DNA of 64,000 nucleotides. Source: Fabrea salina (lineage: Eukaryota > Ciliophora > Heterotrichea > Heterotrichida > Fabreidae). Location of the stretch: the NCBI GenBank assembly GCA_022984795.1, contig JALIHJ010000008.1:62001-126000 (forward strand). The letters are read 5' to 3'. The position numbers were made by a program, and so were the translations under genes. Under the pieces are notes generated by a model. It was not told the DNA's origin and made no database searches. It saw only the letters and a program-made list of their open reading frames with translations. Positions within the stretch are counted from its first letter, which is position 1. Each line of letters starts with the position of its first letter. Shown here one piece after another: positions 49,576-59,598 of the stretch.

Positions 49576-52500
49576 ATGATGGAATTAGTTCTGACTTTAG
49601 GGTTTTGTGTGATTTCAACGATTTCAGCGCCTTGCAATAATTTCAAGGATCAATCAGGATGCGTTGAGTGCGATAGTGGCTGGCATAGCATGAACAGGTT
49701 GTGCGTAATGAACACTCCGTCTGGATGCTCTGGATCATGCTGCAATGCAGCCAGCCAGGATGTTTTTGACCTGGACTTTTACAAGTTGACCGACACTTCT
49801 TTGTCTTCAATATGCGGCTTCAGCACCCTCAGCTCTGCTCAGTTCCAAGAAAACTCCAGAACCTCACCCATTGTTACTGGACAAAGGGGGTTTTACTTTG
49901 ACCACTTATCGCAACTTACTGCTTCTCAAAACTATATTCCTGGAATGAAGCATACAGTTGTTTTTTGGGTAAAGCCTTTTTTAGGCGGGAACCTCTTAAC
50001 CATGAAGGACATTTCCAAGACTCATTACCAAGTAAGCTATTCACCAAGTAATTGGAACTTCCATTCTAGGTATGCTGAGGTTTCAATAAACCAAAAGTTT
50101 CTTGGTTTTATACTCAAAGAAGAAGTCTACGTGAGTGCATACAGGGACAAGCACATTCAAGCAACTCAAACTTCTGGGACTTGGAACAGAATCAAGTTCA
50201 GCATTGACGAACAATACACTCACTCCAGAAGCTGTAACTGCTTCCTTGGAATTTGCAGTACTTGCTACGATTACTTTTATCGTTGCAAGTTTAGAGCTTT
50301 TCTGAGAAGCAGTCAACAAACTTATAGCCAAATAGACAACTGCTGGGCAATTAGCGACATAGACACAGACTCAGTTGTCTGGAGCATAGGCAAAGCAGAC
50401 TCAGAAGACAGCTTTACAGGGTTCCTTTACAGACTCCTTTTCAGAAACTCTAATATTGACGAAAGTATGGCTGGATGGGAACCCTCAGAACTTCCTTTGG
50501 ACTACGACTTCTCTGGGTTTCCGCCTTACGGAAACTTTCAGAGTGGAGCCAACAGTGGCACTTACTTTCCCTTTGGTTCAGGAGAAACTGATGACGTTTT
50601 GCCTTTGAAGGACAGAGGAGTGTTTTATGACTCTAACAGGTTCCTTGAAAACCACCAAGTAGAACTGCACCACAGCTTCAGTTTAAGTATGTGGGTGAGG
50701 GCTACTTCTTCTGGGCAAATAATAACCAAAGGAGTATACTTAACTGTCGAAGAAAATAAAATTACTCTGAGGATGGAGGATTCGAGTGGGAATGCTCAAC
50801 AAAAAGAAGTAACTGTGTCTGGGGGACTGGATGCTTGGTACCACATTGCTTACTCTTACGAGTCCCACTCTCCTGGTTCTACTTTGAAGTCTTACCTAGA
50901 CAATGCCGAAGTAAACTCACTTCCAGAAGCAGATCTGGTGTTTAGGGAGCCTGGAAGTGACCCGTTGGTGATAGGTAAAGGGGCAAGTGGGTTTATCTAC
51001 ATGCTTAAGATTCATCAGGAAGCTGTTAGTGACTATTCCTCTGACTACTGCGTTGGAGGGACTAAGAGTACCTGTTTCTCAAGTTGTGGACTGGAAGAGT
51101 ATGAAAGTTCTGGAATTTGTTTCTCTTGTAACAACTGCCCAGAAGGCTGTGTAAGAGGAACTGACTGCAATCTTTGCTTTGATAGTTCTTGTGATAACTG
51201 TTTCAGCTTCGATGACGGTGCATGCATTTCCTGTGACGCTAGTCCTTGCAACTGTCCTGCAGGTTACTTTGAAGAAGAGATTACTTGTAAGCTTTGTCAT
51301 CCAGGATGCACTCAATGCTCTTCTTCTACGTACAATGGGTGCTCAGCTTGCATTTCAGGCCAATACCTGCTTTACTCCATGATATGTGTTCCAACCTGTC
51401 CTACTGGGTATGAAAACCCATCAACTACTTGTGACCTCCTTTCTACTGAGCTAGTGGCGGACTTACAGTTTTACAATGAAATCAAAGCAGATGTAGGAGG
51501 GTTTAGTTATGGTTCTGGCTCAAACTTCTACCCTGACCTAGACCCTAACGACCCCTGGCCAGCCAAAGACAGAGGTTACTACTTTCATCCTAATGCTTAT
51601 GCCCAGAAATCACTTCATATTGCTCCTAAATTCACCGTATTAGGGTGGTTCAAGCTCACTTCTGACTCAGGCACTCTTCTTTACAAGGGAGACAACTCAG
51701 TCAACGACAAACTCCATATTTCTTTCAGTGGAGGAAGCATTTCAGTGGACCTGAATACTTTAGACGAAGTGGTTTCTGGGTCTGGATCAAACAATTTGAA
51801 GGACTTCTGGAAGTACTTTGCAGTGAGTTCAGACATACTAGGAACTGGAGAAACACAGCTCACAGTCACAATAGACTCCTCTACTGAGTTCACTGCTCAG
51901 TCTCCTATAGCTACTTTTTTCAGTGATAACTCTATTTACCAACTCACAATAGGAAGCAGCACTTCTTCTTTTGAGGGATTTCTGTGGAGTTTAAAGGTGT
52001 TCCAAGCATCTGATAAAGCTGGCACTGACTATTCTTCTTCAGGGTCAGGAAGTGACTGCCCTATTGGTGAATTTCCAGACTCAGGAGGGTGCTCTAGTTG
52101 TGTGGAGTGCCCAGAAGGCTGTGTTAGAGCAGAAGACTGTAACTTGTGTGATGATAGGCTGTGTGAGCAGTGTGATACCTTTGGAGCATGGTGTATTCAA
52201 TGCAAGCCCAATGCCATTGATAATTTTGGAATCTGTGAATGCACCATAGGTTACTTTGAGTTTATGGGTCAGTGTGTGGAGTGCATTCAGAATTGTGATT
52301 CCTGCGATTCCAGCGACTCTTACGGATGTGCTCAATGCAGTACTGGGTACTTCGTAATCCAAGGAGTTTGTAAAGCCTTTTGTCCTTCAGGCTACTCCTC
52401 TAACTCAGGGGTATGTGACTTAGATAACGACTTTGTGTTCCACTTGCAACCTCATGGCATTCAAGACATTGTCGCTGATACTCAGTCCTCCATTCCAGTG

Positions 52501-55410
52501 CACACAGGAGAAGACAACAGTTTCCACCCCTCTCCTGGTTTGTATGATCCCATTCCCGCCAAAGACAGAGGCTACTACTTTGATGGTTCTGCCTACATGC
52601 AACTAGCTCCAAGCCCAAGTCTTGCATTAGCTCCTGAATTCACAGTAGCTATGTGGGTAAGACCTACTGCTGACTTTGGAACTCTGCTGGCTAAACAAAG
52701 AGACTCCTCAGGAGTAAGCACTTTAATTCAAGTATCACTCGACGCCAAGCAACCTAAAGTAGACCTAGACCTAACCTCAAGTTCCCATACAGCCACTGAC
52801 TCAGTAGAACAAGGCTGGAACTTCCTGGCAGTTGGAATTCACTTGAACTCAACAGTGCCTGAGTTTCAGGTCATTGCATACCTAAACACCACTCAAGTGA
52901 TTTCTGGAAGTTTGGGAGGTGAGTGGTTAGACGACCTGCAAAGCTCTTACTTGTTTTCATTAGGAGCCCAGCACTCAGACCAAACTACATTCAGCAACTT
53001 CTACACTGGGTTCCTTTGGGAGGTCCGCATCTACAACTCGCACAAGAATCCTACTACTCTGCTGGAGTCTTTTAACTGTGACTCTTGTAGCTTCTGTCCT
53101 ATATACAACCAAGACCAGTGCCTGCCCAACTGCCTAATCACTGACTTCTGGGATGGAAGTGAATGTGTGGAGTGTGACTCAGAATGCACTAGTGGGTGTT
53201 CTAGACAACACACTTGCAACTTGTGTGTAAACTCTTTGTGTGTGGACTGCAACAGTTTTGAAATAGGTGACTGTAATGAGTGCAAACCCAATGCTTCTGG
53301 GAACCCTTGTTTGTGTGAGGAAGGCTATGGACTAGACAGACTTAACTTGAGCTGTGTTGAGTGCTTTTCTTCAATGGGAAGACAAGTAATTGACAACAAG
53401 TGCTACTGTGCAGACGGCTACTTCAACACCGACTCAAATGGAATAAACTGCCAAAGATGCACTGCTAATTGCTCTTTTGTGGATTTGGACACTGTTGACT
53501 GTGAGGTTGAGCATTCCTTTAGAAACCATTCTGGAGACTGTGTGTGTGAGGAAAGGTACTTTTTGCATGACTCTGAGTGTATAAAGTGCTACCCTACCTG
53601 CAAAACTTGTTCAGGTTCTGACCATAACGAGTGTTTATCCTGCGATGGAGCTTACCTTTACCCAGATGGAACTTGTGGACCTTGTGAGGTTGGAACTTAC
53701 CTAGAAGACACTCAGTGCTTGGACTGTGTGGAGCTGTGTGTAACTTGCGAAAATCAAGCAGAGTGTTTGGAGTGTACAGAGCATTCTTCCATGAACCAGG
53801 ACAAAACTTGTTCCTGCAACAAAGGATTCACTAGTTTCAACAACACTTGTGAGTGCTTAGAAGGATTCGTAAGAGATCAGGTCTGTACCAACTTCTACTC
53901 AAACTTGACTTGTGACAATGACAACCTACTTACACTGACCTTTTCAGAGCAACTAGTGTTTTCACTTACCAAGGAAAGCATTGCCGTTCAACTCCAAAAC
54001 AAAAGCATAGAGTACACCTACTCATTCAAGGAAGTAAGCAACACCAAGTATGAGATTGACCTGGACTTTGAGACTTATGTAGCAGAAGGAGAAATAGTTA
54101 CTTTGGAGTTGTTGTCTGAAGTAAACAGCACTTCTGGGTTTAGTTTGGGAATTGAGCAACTAGAAACAAGCTTATCAAAGTATGACCCGGGAAAAGTTCT
54201 ATTTGATAAAGCTAAGACAACAGCCCAAACAGCAGGAGCAGTAGGAGGAGCTATGGGTGCAGTGTCTATACTAATAAACGGCAACCCTACAGACATTTGG
54301 TCAATGCTAAACAACATCCAGCTACTATCCTACCTCGTTATGAGCAGCAACCCACTAACTCCCGCTATAAGGGGTTTCTTCGAAGGACTGGATGTATTCC
54401 AATACATCTCTGACCTTTTCAACTACTTACTTGAGTTAGTCACAGGGAAAGACTCTAAGTACTACGAGCAAAAGTACGGAATAACTTCAGAAATGTTTTT
54501 GTTCAATGCTGGAGTGAACATTGTGATTATGTTCGTAATACTTCTGAGTTGGCCTATTGTGTGGTTGCTTTCCAGGATTCCAAAGTTGCAGGAAAAACTC
54601 AAACCAGTGCTGAGGGAGTATAAGTACAATGCATTCTTAAGATACTGGATTCAATGTTACCTGGAACTGTCGATAGCTTGTTTTATACAGGTGTCTTCAG
54701 TTCCTGACCCAAAAACAATTGGAGTTGTTAACTTTATAGTAGGGTTCTTAGTTACCCTTTCTATAGTGGCAACTCCTTTTGTGTTGTTTGGATTCTGCAA
54801 GAAGTACAGGGACTGGATTACTTCTCTAAGTGAAGAATCCAACTTCTACTTAAGCTGGGGAACACTCTTCTACGAGTTCGGCTGCAGCTCTAATTTCAAC
54901 CCCAGCTTAACCTACCCAGTATTTATCTTAAGAAGAATGCTTTTTTCGATGAGCCTGGTTCTACTTGGTGACTTTCCATATTTCCAAGCTGGTATCAATG
55001 CTGCTTTAGGTGTTGGGTACACTGTGTTCTTATTCAAAGTAGCTCCTTACAAAGAAGCAAAGACCCAACTAGCCTCAGCCTCAACTGAAGTTGTTCTTAG
55101 TTTGATACTCCTACTAGTGATCTATTTCCTGCAAACTGACTTCCGAAGTATTGACTCAGTGATTGAAAACTCGATAGTGTACTTAACAGTAGCTGTAATT
55201 GCTTTCCAGTCACTGGCTACAATCTGCTACTTCGTATACCAAAAGTTTTGGAAGAAAACAGAAACTGTGAGTGAAGTCACTAGAATAAACACAACCCAGA
55301 ACCACTTGTTCTTCCAGAGAAGGAACCAGTCAAAAATAGCTCCAGAAATAGTAAGCCCTGGAAACGAAGATACCGAAAACTCAACCTTTCCGAATAAAAT
55401 AACGCTTTAA
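49576..55410 (+). CDS. Large LamG/cysteine-rich receptor with TRP-like membrane domain (paralogue B)
   Basis: 1944 aa. Signal peptide MMELVLTLGFCVISTISA. Four LamG-like domains have their RGYYF-type strand near residues 104, 343, 664 and 995. Cysteine-rich blocks follow domains 2, 3 and 4, the last reaching ~1440. After that come a beta domain and ~8-9 membrane spans (~1550-1900) with FILRRMLFSMSLVLLGDFPYFQ..FKVAPY, matching paralogue A. Domain 4 pairs with domain 3 of A (QDIVADTQSSIPVHTGEDNS against LDIVNDTQSNIPVQTGADNS), so one module was gained here or lost in A. The tail ends in Asn/Thr-rich sequence. Confidence 0.8.
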   Translation: MMELVLTLGFCVISTISAPCNNFKDQSGCVECDSGWHSMNRLCVMNTPSGCSGSCCNAASQDVFDLDFYKLTDTSLSSICGFSTLSSAQFQENSRTSPIVTGQRGFYFDHLSQLTASQNYIPGMKHTVVFWVKPFLGGNLLTMKDISKTHYQVSYSPSNWNFHSRYAEVSINQKFLGFILKEEVYVSAYRDKHIQATQTSGTWNRIKFSIDEQYTHSRSCNCFLGICSTCYDYFYRCKFRAFLRSSQQTYSQIDNCWAISDIDTDSVVWSIGKADSEDSFTGFLYRLLFRNSNIDESMAGWEPSELPLDYDFSGFPPYGNFQSGANSGTYFPFGSGETDDVLPLKDRGVFYDSNRFLENHQVELHHSFSLSMWVRATSSGQIITKGVYLTVEENKITLRMEDSSGNAQQKEVTVSGGLDAWYHIAYSYESHSPGSTLKSYLDNAEVNSLPEADLVFREPGSDPLVIGKGASGFIYMLKIHQEAVSDYSSDYCVGGTKSTCFSSCGLEEYESSGICFSCNNCPEGCVRGTDCNLCFDSSCDNCFSFDDGACISCDASPCNCPAGYFEEEITCKLCHPGCTQCSSSTYNGCSACISGQYLLYSMICVPTCPTGYENPSTTCDLLSTELVADLQFYNEIKADVGGFSYGSGSNFYPDLDPNDPWPAKDRGYYFHPNAYAQKSLHIAPKFTVLGWFKLTSDSGTLLYKGDNSVNDKLHISFSGGSISVDLNTLDEVVSGSGSNNLKDFWKYFAVSSDILGTGETQLTVTIDSSTEFTAQSPIATFFSDNSIYQLTIGSSTSSFEGFLWSLKVFQASDKAGTDYSSSGSGSDCPIGEFPDSGGCSSCVECPEGCVRAEDCNLCDDRLCEQCDTFGAWCIQCKPNAIDNFGICECTIGYFEFMGQCVECIQNCDSCDSSDSYGCAQCSTGYFVIQGVCKAFCPSGYSSNSGVCDLDNDFVFHLQPHGIQDIVADTQSSIPVHTGEDNSFHPSPGLYDPIPAKDRGYYFDGSAYMQLAPSPSLALAPEFTVAMWVRPTADFGTLLAKQRDSSGVSTLIQVSLDAKQPKVDLDLTSSSHTATDSVEQGWNFLAVGIHLNSTVPEFQVIAYLNTTQVISGSLGGEWLDDLQSSYLFSLGAQHSDQTTFSNFYTGFLWEVRIYNSHKNPTTLLESFNCDSCSFCPIYNQDQCLPNCLITDFWDGSECVECDSECTSGCSRQHTCNLCVNSLCVDCNSFEIGDCNECKPNASGNPCLCEEGYGLDRLNLSCVECFSSMGRQVIDNKCYCADGYFNTDSNGINCQRCTANCSFVDLDTVDCEVEHSFRNHSGDCVCEERYFLHDSECIKCYPTCKTCSGSDHNECLSCDGAYLYPDGTCGPCEVGTYLEDTQCLDCVELCVTCENQAECLECTEHSSMNQDKTCSCNKGFTSFNNTCECLEGFVRDQVCTNFYSNLTCDNDNLLTLTFSEQLVFSLTKESIAVQLQNKSIEYTYSFKEVSNTKYEIDLDFETYVAEGEIVTLELLSEVNSTSGFSLGIEQLETSLSKYDPGKVLFDKAKTTAQTAGAVGGAMGAVSILINGNPTDIWSMLNNIQLLSYLVMSSNPLTPAIRGFFEGLDVFQYISDLFNYLLELVTGKDSKYYEQKYGITSEMFLFNAGVNIVIMFVILLSWPIVWLLSRIPKLQEKLKPVLREYKYNAFLRYWIQCYLELSIACFIQVSSVPDPKTIGVVNFIVGFLVTLSIVATPFVLFGFCKKYRDWITSLSEESNFYLSWGTLFYEFGCSSNFNPSLTYPVFILRRMLFSMSLVLLGDFPYFQAGINAALGVGYTVFLFKVAPYKEAKTQLASASTEVVLSLILLLVIYFLQTDFRSIDSVIENSIVYLTVAVIAFQSLATICYFVYQKFWKKTETVSEVTRINTTQNHLFFQRRNQSKIAPEIVSPGNEDTENSTFPNKITL

Positions 55411-55448
55411 CATATTCCATACAATAACTGCCTATATAATTATTGCAA

Positions 55449-56864
55449 ATGATGCCTAAAGCTTTATACGATAGAGGACAACTCAACGTGCCTTTTCCAG
55501 AGCTAAACAAAGTAAACTTTACTCAGAACTATAGAGACTTCAGGCCAGGCAGGAAGTTATTTGGGATTCATAAAAACATGCAAACCTACACTGTTTCTCC
55601 CACTAACTCAATGAGCACAAGCCCTCCCAAAGACTACCAGCCGCTTCAAAAAAGCACTGAAAACATTTTCAAGCGCCGCGAAGCTTCTCAAAGAGCCTTA
55701 CCTCCCCAAGAGTCTTATAGGAACCCCACCCAAACCGTTCCTAAGCAGCATCCTCTAAACCCTTACGATAGCCAGTTTAGCCAACTACCTCAAGAGCTCT
55801 ACGCAGACCCAACCCAAACTGTGCCTAAACAGTTTGAAGACCATTCCATGAACTACTATGACAACCAGGTTGAGAACTACACCCAAATGGAGCTGCCTGC
55901 AGACCGTGAACCTTACTACGGCCAGTTTGAGCAAAGACAGCACCACCCAAGCCAAGTTTACGAACATTTTGACAGAAACCAGAGTCCACCTCCTAGACAA
56001 GAGCACCGAGAAACTCCTCAAAACTACAACCTAGAGCCAAAGGCCCAAGAAAGTCCTTCCCAAACCCAGCCAGACATTTACTACCACATCAACAAAGACC
56101 TCTACGACAAACAAATGCACCAAAGACAAATTCAAGACACTTCGCAAAGCTTAGAGTACCAAGTTTACCTTAAAGAACAGCAAAAGAACCTAGAAAGGAT
56201 CCGGAAAGAAAGCGAACAGGCCAAACGACTAGAAGAACTCAGAAGAATGAAAGAAGACGAAATCAGAGAAAGACAAGAACAATACAGAAAGTCACAAGAG
56301 TACAAAGGACACCTAGATAAACTGAACGAACTCAAACAAGAACTTAACCAACAAGAAAACTTCTACAGAAAAATGGACGTCCCTAGAGTCAACGAGTTGC
56401 CTCCTCCCAACAACGTTCAAAACTCACCCAAGTACAACCCTTTCCAAAAAGACGCTTTGTCTTTCTACGAGTCTAAGGTCAGTTTGTCGCCCCAACCCAT
56501 GTACACTAAAAAGAACCCTAAACTAATGAGTTACAACCCTATAACTGGAATGCTAAGGGACACTTCCAAAACCCTTAGTTTGCTTCCACAGGCAAAGTTC
56601 GTACAACCTTACGGAAACATATTTAAAAACTCTGACAAAGTAGCTGTCAACTACTCTAAAGCACCAGAGTTCCAGCAAGAAAGGTTCACTAAAGCCCACC
56701 CTAAAGTCCAGCCTAGTTTCCCCATCACTGGAATAAACTACGCAATGACTAACCAGCAAGACTTCAAAAAAGACGTTGGAAACTTCTTTGGAGTCGATCA
56801 AGCAGCCGAACCTCAAAGTCACTTGGCCCAGCAAGGTTCTTATCTAATGCGAGGCCGCTACTAA
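55449..56864 (+). CDS. Pro/Gln/Tyr-rich protein with coiled coil
   Basis: 471 aa from ATG 55449 (a TTG-started extension is discarded). Residues 1-210 are low-complexity with a repeated NPTQTVPKQ / DPTQTVPKQ unit and many Tyr-Pro-Gln. Residues ~225-330 are a charged coiled coil (EEQKNLERIRKESEQAKRLEELRRMKED-type). The C-terminal ~140 residues are again disordered with YNPITGMLRD and FPITGINYAM. Not recognised. An in-frame intron-like 15-mer sits at 55512-55526. Confidence 0.65.
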   Translation: MMPKALYDRGQLNVPFPELNKVNFTQNYRDFRPGRKLFGIHKNMQTYTVSPTNSMSTSPPKDYQPLQKSTENIFKRREASQRALPPQESYRNPTQTVPKQHPLNPYDSQFSQLPQELYADPTQTVPKQFEDHSMNYYDNQVENYTQMELPADREPYYGQFEQRQHHPSQVYEHFDRNQSPPPRQEHRETPQNYNLEPKAQESPSQTQPDIYYHINKDLYDKQMHQRQIQDTSQSLEYQVYLKEQQKNLERIRKESEQAKRLEELRRMKEDEIRERQEQYRKSQEYKGHLDKLNELKQELNQQENFYRKMDVPRVNELPPPNNVQNSPKYNPFQKDALSFYESKVSLSPQPMYTKKNPKLMSYNPITGMLRDTSKTLSLLPQAKFVQPYGNIFKNSDKVAVNYSKAPEFQQERFTKAHPKVQPSFPITGINYAMTNQQDFKKDVGNFFGVDQAAEPQSHLAQQGSYLMRGRY

Positions 56865-56891
56865 TTAATATAGGGTTTAAATTGGATAATA

Positions 56892-57617
56892 ATGGAGACG
56901 AATAACTTAGTTCGTTACCTAGAGCAAACTGGAGACAAAACCATTAAAGACTTGGTAGCTGCCCTGAAACTGCCTACTAATAACTTTTCAAGGCTGAACT
57001 TAGGCATCGACCCCCTAATAAAAGAATTCAAAAGGAAAATAGGAACACTAGGACTCTTAGCAGTTTGTGAAGCACTCCACCACCCCCGCAACAAGATAAG
57101 AGACTTAAACCTTTCGTGCAATGCTTTAGAGTCAGAGAACATTCTGGAACTCTCAGAGGCACTTAAGAACCCCAATAGCAAAGTTGAGGAACTCTACTTG
57201 GGTAATAACCAAATAACTCACTTAGGAATTGCTGGGTTGCACGAAGCCTTTCAAAGCCCAATTAATAAAATCACTCATTTAGATCTAGAATCAAATAAAA
57301 TAGGCAACTTAGGAGCTCAGTACTTAGCCGAAGCTTTAGAGTTTGCTAGTTTGAAGGTTTTAAACTTAGCCAACAATGACATAAGTGACGAAGGAGCAGC
57401 AGAGATAGCTAGGAGTTTGCCTAATAGTGCTTTGAAGTGTCTGTACTTGCACTTTAACAAAGTGGGTTCTGGGGCTTCAAGGGTTTTTATAAGCACTATC
57501 CAAGAGTCTAGTCTAGACTACTTAAGAATTGACAACAACCGCATTCCGCATAGAGACCAGAAAATTATTTCTTCACTTTGTGGAATTAAAGGCACTAAGT
57601 GCTTAATATTTAGTTAA
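56892..57617 (+). CDS. RNI-type leucine-rich repeat protein
   Basis: 241 aa. About seven LRRs of the ribonuclease-inhibitor/NLRC3 type (RDLNLSCNALES, EELYLGNNQITHLGI, THLDLESNKIGNLGA, KVLNLANNDISDEGA, KCLYLHFNKVGSGA). No effector domain, so probably a protein-binding scaffold. It ends in TAA overlapping the TTA of the convergent UBX gene by 4 bp. Confidence 0.85.
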   Translation: METNNLVRYLEQTGDKTIKDLVAALKLPTNNFSRLNLGIDPLIKEFKRKIGTLGLLAVCEALHHPRNKIRDLNLSCNALESENILELSEALKNPNSKVEELYLGNNQITHLGIAGLHEAFQSPINKITHLDLESNKIGNLGAQYLAEALEFASLKVLNLANNDISDEGAAEIARSLPNSALKCLYLHFNKVGSGASRVFISTIQESSLDYLRIDNNRIPHRDQKIISSLCGIKGTKCLIFS

Positions 57618-58315
57618 GCGTACTCAATTTGCATGGTCATGAACTCCGAACCAGGGCTTAACTCTTTGAAGGTGCGAGTAGTCATGGTTTCTTCAGTGAT
57701 GACTTCACTTATGATTTCATTGTGAGTTCTAACCAAGAACTCTCTTTTTTCTGGCAAGTTGGAGTAAATCACAGGCATTACTTGCCACAACAGTCCGTTA
57801 GGGTCAAACTCAGACTCTAGGGTCTTTCCATCTGGGAACTCAAACTGCACACGAATGCTTTTTTTAACATAGAAGCTCTGAGGAATATCCCCCGTGTACT
57901 CTCTATAGAAAGCCAGTGCTTTTTCGAGGTCCCAGTTCTGAGACTCTAGGTAAAAAGTAGCAGTTTCCATATCGTTTACTTGTCCGCAGCAGGCCATCAT
58001 CTGCTGTGCTTTGGCGTATCTTTCATTTTGGACCTGTTCTCTTTGTTTTCTTGCTTGGTTTCTTTTTTCTTGTTCTTGTTGGATGAGTCTAATTTCCATT
58101 GACTTTCTGTTGCGTGTACTTGAGTCTTTGGTTTCCCTTCTCTCTTTGCGCATTTGCCTCATTTGTTCAATTTCTTCTTGGCGATCTTGGTACTTTTTAA
58201 GGAGTTCTGTTTCAACTTTAAAAAGTTCTTCACTTGAAGGAGGCACTGAGCTGCCTATAACCTGAATGTCTAAGGGAGGCATTAAGCTTGTTCTGAATTT
58301 AAAAGGAGCTTCCAT
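57614..58315 (-). CDS. UBA-UBX protein (p97/CDC48 cofactor)
   Basis: 233 aa. A basic/acidic coiled coil (residues ~35-100) is followed by a UBA-like motif at ~105-145 (DMETATFYLESQNWDLEKALAFY). The C-terminal ~80 residues resemble a UBX/ubiquitin-like fold (IRVQFEFPDGKTLESEFDPN..LWQVMPVIYSNL). UBA-UBX proteins recruit ubiquitinated clients to p97/CDC48. The usual UAS domain between them is missing, and the FPR loop is not obvious. Confidence 0.65.
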   Translation of the reverse strand: MEAPFKFRTSLMPPLDIQVIGSSVPPSSEELFKVETELLKKYQDRQEEIEQMRQMRKERRETKDSSTRNRKSMEIRLIQQEQEKRNQARKQREQVQNERYAKAQQMMACCGQVNDMETATFYLESQNWDLEKALAFYREYTGDIPQSFYVKKSIRVQFEFPDGKTLESEFDPNGLLWQVMPVIYSNLPEKREFLVRTHNEIISEVITEETMTTRTFKELSPGSEFMTMQIEYA

Positions 58316-58318
58316 TTA

Positions 58319-59596
58319 TTAGATGTGTTTTGACAAACTTAAGTTAATGAGTGGGGGTAGTTGTGAAGGGGTTATTTCTTTCAGGGGTCTTTTTGGGACA
58401 AACCCGTAGTTAGACCGTTGTTCGTATATGGTTACTTTAAGGTTGACTTGGTTAATGTGTACTTCAGCTATTAAGAGGCTCTGCTTTATAGCAACTCTGT
58501 AAACACATGAAAATTCTCCTTTTTGTGCTTCAAGTAACTCGTACTTAGTGCCTGAGTTTTCCATAGTTTCTAGAATCTTGGAGTAAACCAGCAACTTAAA
58601 GTGCAAGTGAGCTATGTGCTTAATGAAAGTTTCTAACAGGTTGGTTTTGTTACGAATCGACTCCTTAAACAGTTTCTTTAAAAGAAACTTGGAATAGTCA
58701 GGTTCTGAGTCTTTGTGGGAAAAACTCAGTGTAATTTTTATCTCAGGAATTCCTTTTAGACGGAGTTTAAGGCGCTTAGAGTCAAACTGGTGGACTGAGT
58801 AGTTACTAGAAACTCCTACTTCGTTCGAAATAATAGTCATCATAGCAGCGTCTTCAATGAGTTCCTCTCCTCTCTGGAGTTCCTCGAACTCTTCAATCCT
58901 TTCGCGCAAGTTCACTTGCGGAAAGTGCACTGGAGACTTTACTTGCACACTCAAGGGAAGGTAGTTGTTTAAGGTAGGATGGAGTTGGATCTTAACTCCT
59001 CCAGGTTGGTTGTATATAAGGGCTTTGTGGACTTCTCCAACAATTTCTGCAACTTGGGAACTGCACAGCATAGCGTAAATCTGGGACTTCTCCACAAAGA
59101 GGTTCCAGTACTTACTGATGTTCAAAAGGCTTTCCATAAAGGCTTTGGAGTTTTCGTGTCTTTCTCTAACGTCTTCCATGCCTTCTTCCATAAGTTCTTC
59201 TGCGTCTTTGAGTGTTTGGTACTTGAAAGAAATCTTGGACATCCAGTTAGTAGCTGCTGAACTTTGAGAAGCCATGTGCTTGGTAACTAAGTACCTTCTG
59301 GAGCCCCACGCCCCGCCTGAAGGCTTTACCATCTCTACTATGTCTATTAAAGACTGGATCTGGTACAGGGACGACCTAAGTGTGGGTTACTCTAGAGTTT
59401 GCTTGGCTTTTAACAAATACTCTTCGTTATAAGCTGGAGTTGTTTCTTCTTGGAAAATTTGTAGTGAGTTCAGTTGCTCCGTAAACACCTCAAACTCAGA
59501 CTTTTCTCTGGGTAAAACTTACTCTTCAAGAACAGGTTTTTCCTGCTCGTCATAAAAGTTAACTTGGGGCTTGTTTTTGGGCTCTATAGACACCAT
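58319..59596 (-). CDS. Probable Mediator subunit MED17-like
   Basis: 415 aa in three exons (59596-59523, 59507-59391, 59375-58319). The start at 59596 is reached only through both 15-nt introns; the third exon alone would start at an internal Met. The middle carries helices (AEELMEEGMEDVRERHENSKAF, ISKYWNLFVEKSQIYA) and a core region LPLSVQVKSPVHFPQVN followed by IEEFEELQRGEELIEDAAMMTI, then later beta segments. This order resembles MED17 (head-module scaffold) as I know it. Identity is weak, so another helical complex subunit is possible. Confidence 0.5.
59376..59390 (-). other. 15-nt intron
   Basis: On the minus strand: GTAACCCACACTTAG. It removes an in-frame TAA after QTLE and continues SSLYQIQ. 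A at position 10. Confidence 0.9.
59508..59522 (-). other. 15-nt intron
   Basis: On the minus strand: GTAAGTTTTACCCAG. It removes an in-frame TAA after KPVLEE. A at position 10. Confidence 0.88.
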
Positions 59597-59598
59597 AA

